Notes: a model not told the origin generated them from the sequence alone. DNA of 64,000 nt from Streptomyces sp. NBC_01264 (GCF_026340675.1 NZ_JAPEOX010000001.1:6262001-6326000), one strand, 5' to 3'. Counted from the first letter of the stretch, positions 24,291 through 32,833 are shown. Numbers and translations: made by a program.

Positions 24291-24322
24291 AACGGCCCGG
24301 CGGAGTGGTCCGCCGGGCCGTT
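24291..24322 (-). terminator. 14-bp perfect hairpin terminator after the DUF3107 gene
   Basis: AACGGCCCGGCGGA (24291-24304) pairs with TCCGCCGGGCCGTT (24309-24322) across GTGG. It is 57 bp beyond the DUF3107 stop. Confidence 0.85.
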
Positions 24323-24378
24323 CTCGGTACTTCCGGGTGCTGCCGGGTACTTCGGGATGCTTCTCGGAGCCGCTCGGC

Positions 24379-24606
24379 TCAGAGCGCGCCGAAGCCGACC
24401 TTGCGCACGCTGGGCTCGCCCAGGTCGACGTACGACAGGCGCTCGGACGGCACCAGGACCTTGCGGCCCTTGATGTCCGTGAGGCTCAGCAGCGGCGCCG
24501 AGCCGGACAGGGCGGCGGTGACGATGCTCTCCAGCTCCTCGGCACTCAGGTCGCTCTCGAGCACGATCTCCCGGGGTGCGTGCTGCACGCCGATCTTGAC
24601 CTCCAC
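24379..24606 (-). CDS. DUF3107 family protein
   Basis: 75 residues from GTG 24606, preceded by GGAGGGAC at a 6-bp spacing. The sequence starts MEVKIGVQHAPREIVLESDL and has the DUF3107 layout: beta strand, acidic helix (SAEELESIVTAALS), then two strands (GRKVLVPSERLSYVDLG). This is the equivalent of the small M. tuberculosis protein Rv3208A (TB9.4) next to the TetR gene Rv3208, matching the neighbour here. It is soluble and of unknown function, and is a recognised T-cell antigen in mycobacteria rather than an enzyme. It is probably transcribed on its own, from the 173-bp gap after the TetR gene. Confidence 0.9.
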   Translation of the reverse strand: MEVKIGVQHAPREIVLESDLSAEELESIVTAALSGSAPLLSLTDIKGRKVLVPSERLSYVDLGEPSVRKVGFGAL

Positions 24607-24779
24607 GGCCTTGTCCCTCCGACGGTCCGGTTCGCGCGATCAGCCGCGCCGTTACCCGGTCCACATTAGCCCGGAGAGGGGACCTGTCCGCCGCGCGGCG
24701 AAAACGCTCGCAGCGAACAGCCGCCGGTCAGACCGGTGGGGGCCGCCGCGGCCGGCCCGGAATGCCGGGCCGGCGCAGC

Positions 24780-25418
24780 TCAGACGTCCGTCGGGTGCAG
24801 CGGGAAGCCGGCGATTCCGCGCCAGGCCAGCGAGGTCAGCAGCCCCACCGCGGTGTCCCGGGCGACCGGGCTCTCGCTGGAGAGCCAGTACCGGGCCACG
24901 ACCTGGGAGACTCCGCCCAGGCCCACGGCCAGCAGCATCGACTCGTCCTTCGACAGGCCGGTGTCCTCGGCGATGACCTCCGAGATGGCCTCGGCGCACT
25001 GCAGCGAGACGCGGTCGACGCGCTCGCGCACCGCCGGCTCGTTGGTCAGGTCCGACTCGAAGACGAGCCGGAAGGCGCCGCCCTCGTCCTCGACGTACGC
25101 GAAGTAGGCGTCCATCGTCGCGGCGACGCGCATCTTGTTGTCGTTCGTCGACGCGAGCGCGGTGCGCACGGCGAGCAACAGGGCCTCGCAGTGCTGGTCC
25201 AGGAGCGCCAGGTAGAGGTCGAGCTTGCCGGGGAAGTGCTGGTAGAGCACCGGCTTGCTGACTCCGGCACGCTCCGCGATGTCGTCCATGGCCGCCGCGT
25301 GATAACCCTGCGCGACGAAGACCTCCTGGGCGGCGCCCAGGAGCTGGTTGCGCCGGGCCCGGCGCGGAAGTCGCGTGCCCCGCGGACGCGCTGCCTCGGT
25401 CTGCTCGATGGCTGTCAC
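24780..25418 (-). CDS. TetR family transcriptional regulator
   Basis: 212 residues. The N-terminal helix-turn-helix is typical (QLLGAAQEVFVAQGYHAAAM, DDIAERAGVSKPVLYQHFPG). The ligand domain is conserved with the mycobacterial Rv3208-type regulators (LVFESDLTNEPAVRERVDRV, LLAVGLGGVSQVVARYWL). GTG 25418 is chosen because GTGGGAGGCGGC precedes it; an in-frame ATG 51 bp upstream lacks a ribosome site. A perfect TTCGGT-A-ACCGAA dyad lies 59 bp upstream and suggests autorepression. Ligand unknown. Confidence 0.9.
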   Translation of the reverse strand: MTAIEQTEAARPRGTRLPRRARRNQLLGAAQEVFVAQGYHAAAMDDIAERAGVSKPVLYQHFPGKLDLYLALLDQHCEALLLAVRTALASTNDNKMRVAATMDAYFAYVEDEGGAFRLVFESDLTNEPAVRERVDRVSLQCAEAISEVIAEDTGLSKDESMLLAVGLGGVSQVVARYWLSSESPVARDTAVGLLTSLAWRGIAGFPLHPTDV

Positions 25419-25476
25419 GCCGCCTCCCACTTTCTTTAGAACACAGTGCGCCTTGCGTCGCGCGGCCATCGTACTT

Positions 25477-25489
25477 TTCGGTAACCGAA
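25477..25489. promoter_or_regulatory. Operator-like dyad TTCGGT-A-ACCGAA upstream of the TetR gene
   Basis: Six-base perfect arms with a single central base. On the minus strand it is followed within a few bases by TACGAT, a -10-like hexamer at about 25475-25470, so a bound repressor would cover the promoter. This is the expected place for TetR autoregulation. Confidence 0.6.
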
Positions 25490-25564
25490 TCTGGAGGGTT
25501 CAAGCCGAGTTTTCTCGCGGTACGGACCGCCGGTTACCCCTTGGAGATGCTGGTCAGCGCTGGC

Positions 25565-25780
25565 TCAGCGGTAATCGTCCTCGTCCAGGGTCACCACCCG
25601 GGTCTGCTCGGCGGCGTCACCGTCGGAGGCTTCGCGCTGGCCCACGGGGGTGAGCGGATCGTCCTCGACCGGAGTCAACTCCGCGTGCTGCTCCGCCGCG
25701 TCCGCCTCGGGGGCTTCCACATCGAGGGTTTCCCCGAGCTCTGACTGGAAGGTGTCCGGTTCCGCAGGGTCGACAGTCAT
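25565..25780 (-). CDS. Small acidic hypothetical protein
   Basis: 71 residues from ATG 25780, which follows AAAGGGG at 7 bp. It starts MTVDPAEPDTFQSELGETLD and ends VVTLDEDDYR. About a quarter of residues are Asp or Glu and it has no Cys, Trp or hydrophobic core, so it is probably disordered. No family recognised. It lies between the TetR gene and the divergent hydrolase gene. Third-position GC is normal, which supports real coding. Confidence 0.65.
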   Translation of the reverse strand: MTVDPAEPDTFQSELGETLDVEAPEADAAEQHAELTPVEDDPLTPVGQREASDGDAAEQTRVVTLDEDDYR

Positions 25781-25907
25781 GGAGCACCCCTTTCCACTTT
25801 CCACTTACGAGCCTAGGAGGATCGCGCATACCCCGCTAGGCGGTTCCGCAAGCGTCTGTGACCGCGAACACAAGAGGAGTCGCGTGATCGTCTCGTAACA
25901 TTGCCCC

Positions 25908-26981
25908 ATGTCTTCGACCGAGCTGCCGGGTGTGCGGTCCGCCGACCCCTCGTCTTCCGGCCAGTCCTCCCAGGTGGGAGCCGTGCGACTGGCCGAGGGG
26001 GAGCAGCTGCGCACCGACCGGCTGCCCGGGCTGGAAATGAACGTACGGGTACGCCCCGCGCTCCGTGCCGGCCTGCCGGCAGCGCTGTTCGTCCACGGGC
26101 TCGGCGGGTCCTCGCAGAACTGGTCCGCGCTCATGGCGCGGCTGGCCGATTCCGTCGACGGCGAGGCCCTGGACCTGCCCGGCTTCGGCTGGTCCCCGCC
26201 GCCCGCCGACCGGGACTACTCCGTCACCGGACTCGCGCGCGCCGTCATCCGCCACCTCGACGCCGCCGGACGCGGACCGGTGCACCTGTTCGGGAACTCC
26301 CTCGGCGGGGCCGTCTCCACCCGGGTCGCGGCCGTCCGGCCCGACCTGGTGCGCACGTTGACGCTGGTCTCCCCGGCCCTGCCCGAACTGCGCGTGCAGA
26401 AGTCGGCGGTGCCGACCGCGCTGCTCGCCGTACCCGGCATGGCCGGGCTCCTCGACCGGCTCACCCGCGATCTGAGCGCCGAGCGGCGCACCCGGGGGCT
26501 GACGGACCTGTTGTACGGGGACCCCTCACGGGTGAAGCCCGAGGTGTTCGAGGCGGCCGTCGAGGAAATGGAACGCCGGCTCGCGCTGCCGTACTTCTGG
26601 GACGCGATGACGCGTTCCTCGCGCGGCATCGTCGACGCGTACACCCTCGGTGGGCAGCACGGACTGTGGCGCCAGGCGCAGCGGGTACTCGCGCCGACCC
26701 TGTTGGTCTACGGTGGCCGGGACCAGCTCGTCTCGTACCGTATGGCGCGCAAGGCCGCCGCGGCCTACCGGGGTTCGCGGCTGCTGTCCCTGCCGGAGGC
26801 CGGACACGTGGCGATGATGGAGTACCCCGACGTGGTCGCGGCCGCGTTCCGGGAGCTGCTGGACGCCTCCGCCGACGGGCGCGGCGCCGAGCCGGACCCG
26901 GGCGCGGCGGACGCGGCCGTGGCGGGGCGCACCGCGCACGCCGCGCACACCGAGAAAACCGACGAGGACGGCAAGGGCTGA
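25908..26981 (+). CDS. Alpha/beta hydrolase (lipase/esterase-like)
   Basis: 357 residues. After a 50-residue N-terminal extension the core has LFVHGLGGSSQNWSALM (oxyanion loop), LFGNSLGGAVS (nucleophile Ser in GNSLGG), a cap, VYGGRDQLVS (acid) and LPEAGHVAMMEYP (His). The order and spacing are those of epoxide-hydrolase/BioH-like enzymes. The C-terminal 45 residues are Ala/Glu-rich and disordered. ATG 25908 has no ribosome site. TAACAT (25896-25901) suggests a leaderless start. The stop is 4 bp before the DUF3152 gene's GTG, so the two are co-transcribed. Confidence 0.87.
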   Translation: MSSTELPGVRSADPSSSGQSSQVGAVRLAEGEQLRTDRLPGLEMNVRVRPALRAGLPAALFVHGLGGSSQNWSALMARLADSVDGEALDLPGFGWSPPPADRDYSVTGLARAVIRHLDAAGRGPVHLFGNSLGGAVSTRVAAVRPDLVRTLTLVSPALPELRVQKSAVPTALLAVPGMAGLLDRLTRDLSAERRTRGLTDLLYGDPSRVKPEVFEAAVEEMERRLALPYFWDAMTRSSRGIVDAYTLGGQHGLWRQAQRVLAPTLLVYGGRDQLVSYRMARKAAAAYRGSRLLSLPEAGHVAMMEYPDVVAAAFRELLDASADGRGAEPDPGAADAAVAGRTAHAAHTEKTDEDGKG

Positions 26982-26985
26982 CGAC

Positions 26986-28782
26986 GTGGGACGACATAGT
27001 CGCAAGGAGCCCGGCCGGGCTCCCGGCCCCGGCTCAGGCCATCCGCAGCCGGCCGAACAGGCCGGCGCCCGGGCCGCCGCCCCGGCCCCGGCCGGGTGGG
27101 CCGAACCGGCCGCCGCCCCCCGCGGGCAGGCGGCCCCGACGCGCCGCGAGCCGGTGTCCGGCGCGCGCGGCGGCCACCCCGAACAGCACGAGCCCGGCGG
27201 AGCCTGGGGCACGACCTCCGGTACCGGTGTGACCTACGGGGACTGGCGCGGCGCCCCGCGCACCCGCCCGCCGGCCACGGACCACGGCACGCCGGGTCAC
27301 GGCACGCCGGTCTACGACACCTCGGGTCATGGCATGCCGGTCTATGACACTTCGGGTCATGGCATGCCGGTCTACGACACTTCGGGTCATGGCATGCCGG
27401 TCTATGACACTTCGAGTCATGGCATGCCGGTCCACGAAACTCCGGGTCACGGCACCCCGGTCTATGACACCTCGGGTCACGGCATCCCGGTCTTCGACAC
27501 CTCGGGTCACGGCATCCCGGTCTACGAAACTCCGGGTCACGGCACCCCGGTCTACGACACTTCGGGCCGTGGCATCCCGGTCTACGACACGTCGGGCCGT
27601 GGCATCCCGGTCTACGGCACCCCGGGTCATGGCACCCCGGTCTACGACACCTCGAGTCACGGCACCCCCGCGGCCGGCTTCCCGCGGGGCGGCGCGGACT
27701 CGCCGATGACCGCGACGGGTTCGCACCGCAGGATCGTCCCGGTCCACGAGGACGTCTTCGCCACGACGGGCTCCTTCCGCGGGGTCCCGGTCGCCGCGGA
27801 CGTCTTTCCCGAGGACGCCTTCGCCGGGGACGTCTTCCCCGAGGACCCCTTCACCACCAGCGGCGCGTACCGCCGGATCCCCGCGCCGCGCGCGCCGGTC
27901 GTCACCCCCGCCGAAGAGGCGCGGGAGGCTCAGGAGGCGCCGTCGGCGGCCGGGCGCGGCGGCAAGGGCCGTACGTACGCCGGGATGGCCGCCGCGGCGG
28001 TCACCGTCGCGCTCGCCGTCATCGTCGCGGGCCAGGCGGCCTCCGAGAGCGACAGTGGCAAGAACACCCTGCGCGCCGCCGACGACGGCAACAGCCACAC
28101 CGCCCAGGGCAACGCCGCCTCCCGCTCCGACGACCGGCCCACCCCGGACGCCTCCGCGGCGCTCCAGGCCGCGCCGGAGCTCTCGTACGACCAGAAGATG
28201 GCGCAGCAGTTCCCGATCGACGAGAAGCTGCGCGGCCCCGGCGCCTTCGACACCGTGCCCGGTGTGGCGAAGGCGCCCGGCAAGGGGAAGGTGGTCCGCT
28301 ACCGCGTCGACGTGGAGCAGGGGCTCGGCCTCGACGCGCAGCTGTTCGCCGAGGCCGTGCAGCGCACGCTGAACGACGACCGGAGCTGGGGCCACGGCGG
28401 TACGAAGACCTTCGAGCGGGTGCCGGGCGGCGAGGCCGATTTCGTGATCACCCTCGCGAGCCCCGGGACCACCGGGGTCTGGTGCAAGAAGTCCGGACTC
28501 GACACCACCATCGACAACGTCTCCTGCGACTCCGCGTCGACCGACCGCGTGATGATCAACGCGTACCGCTGGGCGCAGGGCTCGGCGACCTTCGGCGCGG
28601 ACCAGATGTTCGCCTACCGCCAGATGCTGATCAACCACGAGGTCGGCCACCGGCTCGGCCACGGACACGTGAGCTGCCAGACGGCGGGCGCGCTCGCCCC
28701 GATCATGCAGCAGCAGACGAAGTCCCTGGACATCAACGGCATCCACTGCAAACCCAACCCCTGGGTGTATCCCGGGAATTGA
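26986..28782 (+). CDS. DUF3152 membrane-anchored metzincin-like protein with repeats
   Basis: 598 residues from GTG 26986 (MGRHSRKEPGRAPG, a common streptomycete DUF3152 opening). The cytoplasmic N-terminus holds twelve 10-residue repeats of GHGTPVYDTS type (residues 106-225) and an Asp/Phe-rich stretch. A single membrane helix spans about 328-350 (YAGMAAAAVTVALAVIVAG). The exported C-terminal DUF3152 domain contains H551-E552-x2-H555-x2-G558-x2-H561 (HEVGHRLGHGH), the zinc-binding signature of metzincin proteases. Four Cys in that domain (WCKKSG, VSCDS, SCQT, HCKP) could form disulfides. Mycobacterial Rv3207c is the related protein. It has no signal peptide: topology is N-inside, C-outside. 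It is co-transcribed with the upstream hydrolase. Confidence 0.9.
   Translation: MGRHSRKEPGRAPGPGSGHPQPAEQAGARAAAPAPAGWAEPAAAPRGQAAPTRREPVSGARGGHPEQHEPGGAWGTTSGTGVTYGDWRGAPRTRPPATDHGTPGHGTPVYDTSGHGMPVYDTSGHGMPVYDTSGHGMPVYDTSSHGMPVHETPGHGTPVYDTSGHGIPVFDTSGHGIPVYETPGHGTPVYDTSGRGIPVYDTSGRGIPVYGTPGHGTPVYDTSSHGTPAAGFPRGGADSPMTATGSHRRIVPVHEDVFATTGSFRGVPVAADVFPEDAFAGDVFPEDPFTTSGAYRRIPAPRAPVVTPAEEAREAQEAPSAAGRGGKGRTYAGMAAAAVTVALAVIVAGQAASESDSGKNTLRAADDGNSHTAQGNAASRSDDRPTPDASAALQAAPELSYDQKMAQQFPIDEKLRGPGAFDTVPGVAKAPGKGKVVRYRVDVEQGLGLDAQLFAEAVQRTLNDDRSWGHGGTKTFERVPGGEADFVITLASPGTTGVWCKKSGLDTTIDNVSCDSASTDRVMINAYRWAQGSATFGADQMFAYRQMLINHEVGHRLGHGHVSCQTAGALAPIMQQQTKSLDINGIHCKPNPWVYPGN
27301..27660 (+). repeat. 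Twelve 30-bp in-frame tandem repeats
   Basis: Units of exactly 30 bp (GGCACGCCGGTCTACGACAC plus CTCGGGTCAC and variants) follow each other without spacer from 27301 to 27660, all in frame. They encode GTPVYDTSGH with variants M/I/T at position 2, H/R and DT/ET/GT changes. Adjacent units are nearly identical early (27301-27420) and more diverged late, which suggests recent slippage. A protein repeat, not a CRISPR array, since there are no unique spacers. Confidence 0.95.
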
Positions 28783-28791
28783 TCAAGCGCT

Positions 28792-28821
28792 TTGACAAAT
28801 TGTTCGATGGTCGGTCATTGT
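28792..28821 (+). promoter_or_regulatory. Promoter for the leader peptide and ABC operon
   Basis: A consensus TTGACA -35 (28792-28797) and CATTGT -10 (28816-28821) with an 18-bp spacer place the start near 28828, one base before ATG 28829. The transcript would be leaderless. Confidence 0.6.
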
Positions 28822-28828
28822 TCTCCGC

Positions 28829-28924
28829 ATGTCGCACTTCCACACCACCACCGCGAGCGCCGCCATTGAGCTGGCGCTGCTTGGTGTGACCGCGCACAGC
28901 GTGGCTGACATCCTCTGTCGCTGA
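28829..28924 (+). CDS. Leaderless putative leader peptide (31 residues)
   Basis: ATG 28829 to TGA 28922-28924. The peptide begins MSHFHTTTASAAIELALLGV and ends SVADILCR, with a single Cys next to the last residue. Its ATG sits at the predicted transcription start, and 200 nt of untranslated leader separate it from the ABC operon. Short streptomycete leader peptides ending in Cys-Arg are known ahead of transport and sulfur genes. An attenuation role, with ribosome stalling depending on charged tRNA, is a reasonable inference. The rest of the 342-bp gap (28925-29124) has no other gene seen. Confidence 0.6.
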   Translation: MSHFHTTTASAAIELALLGVTAHSVADILCR

Positions 28925-29124
28925 CGCCTCCCTGAGCGCGCGACTTCTTCTTTTCTCCGTTGTTCCGCCGCGCCCGGGGCTTCCAGCCCGCAGGTGCGGC
29001 TTCTTCCGCTCTTCCGTCCCCGCCGTCGGCACGCCGCCGACCGCTCCGACGTGGACCGCTGCCCCTCGCGTGGCCTTTTCGGTATCTCCTTCACTTCCCT
29101 TCCCGCCCGAGAGGTCCCTTTCCC

Positions 29125-30864
29125 ATGGCCCGTCAGTCCCTCATATCGCGCCGCGTGGCCGCGGTCGCCGTCAGTGTCGTCCTGGCCGGGGGCGCCGCCG
29201 CCTGCGGGCCCAAGGACGGCGCGGACAAGGCATCCGCCGGTGACAAGCCGGGCGCCGCCGGGGCCGCCCCGCAGAAGGGCGGCACCCTGACCGTCCTCAA
29301 CAACGAGCCGCAGACCGACTTCGACCCGGCCCGCCTGTACACCTCCGGCGGCGGCAACGTCCCCTCGCTCGTCTTCCGCACGCTCACCACCCGCAACCGC
29401 GAGGCGGGCCCGGCCGGCGCCAAGGTGGTGCCCGACCTGGCCACCGACCTCGGCAAGCCCAACGCCGACGCCACCGAGTGGACGTACACGCTCAAGGACG
29501 GGCTGAAGTACGAGGACGGCTCGCCCATCACCACCGCCGACATCAAGTACGGCATCGAGCGGTCCTTCGCCGCCGAGCTGTCGGGCGGAGCCCCGTACCT
29601 GCGCGACTGGCTGGTCGGCGGGGAGTCGTACGAGGGCCCGTACAAGGACGGCGGCAAGGGGCTCGACTCGATCGTCGTGCCCGACGCGAAGACGATCGTC
29701 TTCAAACTCCGCAAGCCCGAGGGGGAGTTCCCCTTCCTCGCGACGCAGACACAGTTCGCGCCCGTGCCCAAGGCCAAGGACACCGGGGTCAAGTACGAGG
29801 AGCACCCCGTCTCCTCCGGCCCGTACAAGGTCGTCAAGAACGACAACGACGGCGAACACCTCACCCTGGAGCGCAACGAGAACTGGGACGAGAAGACCGA
29901 CGAGGAGCGCAAGGCCTACCCGGACAAGATCGACGTCCGCTCCGGGCTCGACGCGGCGGTCATCAACCAGCGCCTGTCCACCAGCTCCGGCGCCGACGCG
30001 GCCGCCGTCACCACCGACACCAACCTCGGACCGGCCGAACTCGCGCAGATCGGGGGCGACAAGCAGTTGAGCGCGCGCGTCGGCACCGGGCACTTCGGCT
30101 ACGTCAACTACCTCGCCTTCAACCCGAAGGTCGCCCCCTTCGACAACCCGAAGGTCCGCCAGGCCATCTCCTACGCGATCAACCGCACCAGCGTGATCAA
30201 CGCGGCCGGCGGATCCGCCCTCGCCGAGCCCGCCACCACCTTCCTGCCCGAGCAGGAGGCCTTCGGCTTCGCCCCGTACGACCACTTCCCGGCCGGCAAG
30301 ACCGGAGACCCGGCCAAGGCCAAGGAGCTGCTGGCCGAGGCGGGCTACAAGGACGGGCTGACCATCACGCTCACCCACTCCAACGCCCAGAACCGGCAGA
30401 CCAGCCCCGAGGTCGCCACCGCCGTGCAGCAGGGCCTCGCGGCCGCCGGGATCACCGTCAAGCTGGAGGGGCTGGAGAACAACGCCTTCAACGAGAAGCG
30501 CTGGGACGTCAAGAACACCCCCGGCTTCTTCCTCTCCCGCTGGGGCGCCGACTGGCCCTCCGGCGCCCCCTTCCTCGCGCCGATCTACGACGGCCGGCAG
30601 ATCGTCACCAACGGCAGCAACTACAACCACGCCCAGCTCAACGACCCGGCCGTCAACGCCGAGATCGACGAGATCGCCAAGCTGACCGACCTCGCGGCGG
30701 CCGGCAAGCGCTGGGGCGCCCTCGACAAGAAGATCGGCGAGCAGGCGCTCGACGTACCGCTCTTCCACCCGGTCTACAAGCGGCTCGTCGGCAAGGACGT
30801 CAAGAACGTCGTCATCAGCGACTGGACCGGCGTCCTCGACATCTCGCAGGTCTCGGTCAAGTGA
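29125..30864 (+). CDS. ABC transporter peptide-type substrate-binding lipoprotein
   Basis: 579 residues, family 5 solute-binding protein (DppA/OppA type). The signal peptide carries SRR before the hydrophobic core, as in Tat-exported lipoproteins, and a lipobox ending at Cys27 (LAGGAAAC). Typical SBP_bac_5 blocks are WTYTLKDGLKYEDGSPITTA near residue 120, FNPKVAPFDNPKVRQAISYA, KAKELLAEAGYKDGL and the ligand-site segment FFLSRWGADWPSGAPFLAP. It captures oligopeptides or similar solutes outside the membrane for the permeases that follow. ATG 29125 follows GAGAGG. The stop overlaps the next GTG (GTGA). Confidence 0.92.
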   Translation: MARQSLISRRVAAVAVSVVLAGGAAACGPKDGADKASAGDKPGAAGAAPQKGGTLTVLNNEPQTDFDPARLYTSGGGNVPSLVFRTLTTRNREAGPAGAKVVPDLATDLGKPNADATEWTYTLKDGLKYEDGSPITTADIKYGIERSFAAELSGGAPYLRDWLVGGESYEGPYKDGGKGLDSIVVPDAKTIVFKLRKPEGEFPFLATQTQFAPVPKAKDTGVKYEEHPVSSGPYKVVKNDNDGEHLTLERNENWDEKTDEERKAYPDKIDVRSGLDAAVINQRLSTSSGADAAAVTTDTNLGPAELAQIGGDKQLSARVGTGHFGYVNYLAFNPKVAPFDNPKVRQAISYAINRTSVINAAGGSALAEPATTFLPEQEAFGFAPYDHFPAGKTGDPAKAKELLAEAGYKDGLTITLTHSNAQNRQTSPEVATAVQQGLAAAGITVKLEGLENNAFNEKRWDVKNTPGFFLSRWGADWPSGAPFLAPIYDGRQIVTNGSNYNHAQLNDPAVNAEIDEIAKLTDLAAAGKRWGALDKKIGEQALDVPLFHPVYKRLVGKDVKNVVISDWTGVLDISQVSVK

Positions 30865-31844
30865 CGCTCCTCGCCCAGCAGTCGGCGGCCGGGCCCGGGG
30901 TCAGCGCCCCGGGCCCGGCCGCCGACCGGCAGGTCTGGCGGCGGCTGCGGACCCGGCCCTCGGCCGTGGCCGCGGCCGCCGTCCTCGCGCTGCTCGTCCT
31001 GCTCGCCCTCACCGCGCCGCTGTTCGCCCACCTCACCGGCCAGGACCCGAACGCCTACCACGACGAGCTCGTCGACTCCGCGCGAGGGGGCGTCCCGCTC
31101 GGCTCCTTCGGCGGGATCTCCGGCGAGCACTGGCTCGGCGTCGAACCGGGCACCGGCCGCGACCTGTTCACCCGGCTGCTCTACGGGGCCCGGATCTCCC
31201 TGCTCGTCGCGCTCGGCGCCACCTTCGTCCAGATCCTCGTGGGCGTGGGCGTCGGACTCGCCGCCGCCCTCGGCGGCCGGTTCGCGGGCCAGGTCGTCAG
31301 CCGGTTCACCGACGTGATGATCGCCCTGCCCCTGCTGGTGATCGCCATCGCCCTCACCGCGATCGTCCCGGCCGGGTTCCCGCGGCCGCTGCTGCTGATC
31401 CTCGTCATCGGGCTGCTCGACTGGGGCGGCGTCGCCCGGATGGTGCGCGCCCAGACCCTCTCCCTCAAGGAGCTGGACTTCGTGGACGCCGCGCGGCTCT
31501 CCGGCAACGGCACCCTGCGGATCGCCCGCCGGGAGCTGCTGCCCTCGCTGGCCGCGCCCGTCATCACCCTCGCCGCGATCAAGGTGCCCACCGCCATGGT
31601 GGTCGAGGCCTCGCTGTCCTTCCTCGGGGTCGGCGTGAAACCGCCCACCCCCTCGTGGGGACAGATGCTGTCCAGCGCCCAGACCTGGTTCCGCGCCGAC
31701 CCCACCTACGTCCTGCTCCCCGCCGGACTGCTCTTCGTCACCGTGCTCGCCTTCACGGTGCTCGGCGACGCCGTCCGTACGGCCCTCGACCCGCGCGAGG
31801 ACTCGCGGCTGCGGGTCGGCACCAGAAAGGAGCGCAAGGCGTGA
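30861..31844 (+). CDS. ABC transporter permease, DppC/OppC type
   Basis: 327 residues from GTG 30861, overlapping the binding-protein stop by four bases. An N-terminal helix (AVAAAAVLALLVLLALTAPL) is followed by the GTGRDLFTRLLYGARISLLV block, which marks the OppC group. Five further helices follow. The EAA loop that docks the ATPase is seen in DFVDAARLSGNGTLRIARRE. The SFLGVGVKPPTPSWGQML segment near the C-terminus is also OppC-specific. Here the DppC-type gene comes before the DppB-type gene, the reverse of most operons. Confidence 0.92.
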   Translation: MTLLAQQSAAGPGVSAPGPAADRQVWRRLRTRPSAVAAAAVLALLVLLALTAPLFAHLTGQDPNAYHDELVDSARGGVPLGSFGGISGEHWLGVEPGTGRDLFTRLLYGARISLLVALGATFVQILVGVGVGLAAALGGRFAGQVVSRFTDVMIALPLLVIAIALTAIVPAGFPRPLLLILVIGLLDWGGVARMVRAQTLSLKELDFVDAARLSGNGTLRIARRELLPSLAAPVITLAAIKVPTAMVVEASLSFLGVGVKPPTPSWGQMLSSAQTWFRADPTYVLLPAGLLFVTVLAFTVLGDAVRTALDPREDSRLRVGTRKERKA

Positions 31845-32833
31845 CCCGCTTCGTGCTCAAACGGACCGGCGGCGCACTGCTCGTGCTGCTCACGCTGTCC
31901 GTCGTGATCTACGCCCTGTTCTACCTCGCCCCCGGCGACCCCGCCCGCCTCGCCTGCGGGGAGCGCTGCAACCCGGCGCAGATCGCCCAGGTGCGCGAAC
32001 AGCTCGGGCTGAACGAGTCGGTGGTCGCGCAGTACCTGCACTTCCTCCAGGGACTGCTGGTGGGCCGGGACTCCTCCGGCGGCGCCGGGATCGTCCTGCA
32101 CTGCGACGCGCCCTGCCTCGGATTCTCGTACCAGAACGACCAGCAGGTCACCGAGCTGCTGCTGGAGCGGCTCCCCGCGACCCTGTCGCTGGCGCTGGGC
32201 GCGCTGGTGATCTGGCTCGTGATCGGCGTCGGCACCGGACTGCTGTCCGCGCTGCGCCGCGGCGGGTTCACGGAGCGGGCACTGACCGTGCTCACCCTCG
32301 CCGCCACCGGCACCCCCGTCTTCATCCTCGGGCTGCTGCTGCTCATGGCCGTCTGCGCCTACCTCCAGTGGCTGCCCTTCCCGACCTACGTACCGCTCGG
32401 CGAGGACCCCGAGCAGTGGGCGTGGAACATGCTGCTGCCCTGGGTGACCCTCGGCTTCTTCGAGAGCGCCAAGTACGCCCGGCTGAGCCGCAGTTCCACC
32501 CTGGAGACGCTCGCCGAGGACCACATCCGCACCTTCCGCGCCTACGGGGTGGGGGAGCGGGCCATCGTGACCCGGCACGCCGTGCGGGGCGCGGTGGCCC
32601 CGGTGATCGCGCTCAGCGCCGTGGACTTCGGCACGATGGTCGGCGGCGCCGTGCTGACCGAGTCGCTGTTCGGGATCCCCGGACTCGGCAAGACCCTCAT
32701 CGACGGCGTACGGGTGGTGGACCTGCCCGTGGTGGTGGGCGTCGTGCTCGCGATCGGCGCGGCCGTCGTGCTCGCGGGCGTCGTCGCGGACGTGCTGTAC
32801 GCCGTCGCGGACCGAAGGGTGGTTCTGTCGTGA
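31841..32833 (+). CDS. ABC transporter permease, DppB/OppB type
   Basis: 330 residues from GTG 31841, again overlapping by GTGA. It starts RFVLKRTGGALLVLLTLSVV, the classic OppB N-terminal helix, with the FYLAPGDPA motif after it. Additional residues between helices 1 and 2 carry four Cys (LACGERCN, HCDAPCLGF), which might form disulfides outside the membrane. The EAA loop is DHIRTFRAYGVGERAIVTRH, and ESLFGIPGLGKTLIDGV is the conserved final loop. It pairs with the preceding permease to form the channel. Confidence 0.92.
   Translation: MTRFVLKRTGGALLVLLTLSVVIYALFYLAPGDPARLACGERCNPAQIAQVREQLGLNESVVAQYLHFLQGLLVGRDSSGGAGIVLHCDAPCLGFSYQNDQQVTELLLERLPATLSLALGALVIWLVIGVGTGLLSALRRGGFTERALTVLTLAATGTPVFILGLLLLMAVCAYLQWLPFPTYVPLGEDPEQWAWNMLLPWVTLGFFESAKYARLSRSSTLETLAEDHIRTFRAYGVGERAIVTRHAVRGAVAPVIALSAVDFGTMVGGAVLTESLFGIPGLGKTLIDGVRVVDLPVVVGVVLAIGAAVVLAGVVADVLYAVADRRVVLS

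Noticed and set aside
27301..27660. Regular 30-bp repeats that could look like a CRISPR array
   Set aside because: Units are contiguous with no unique spacers, remain in frame within a clear CDS, and no cas genes are near.
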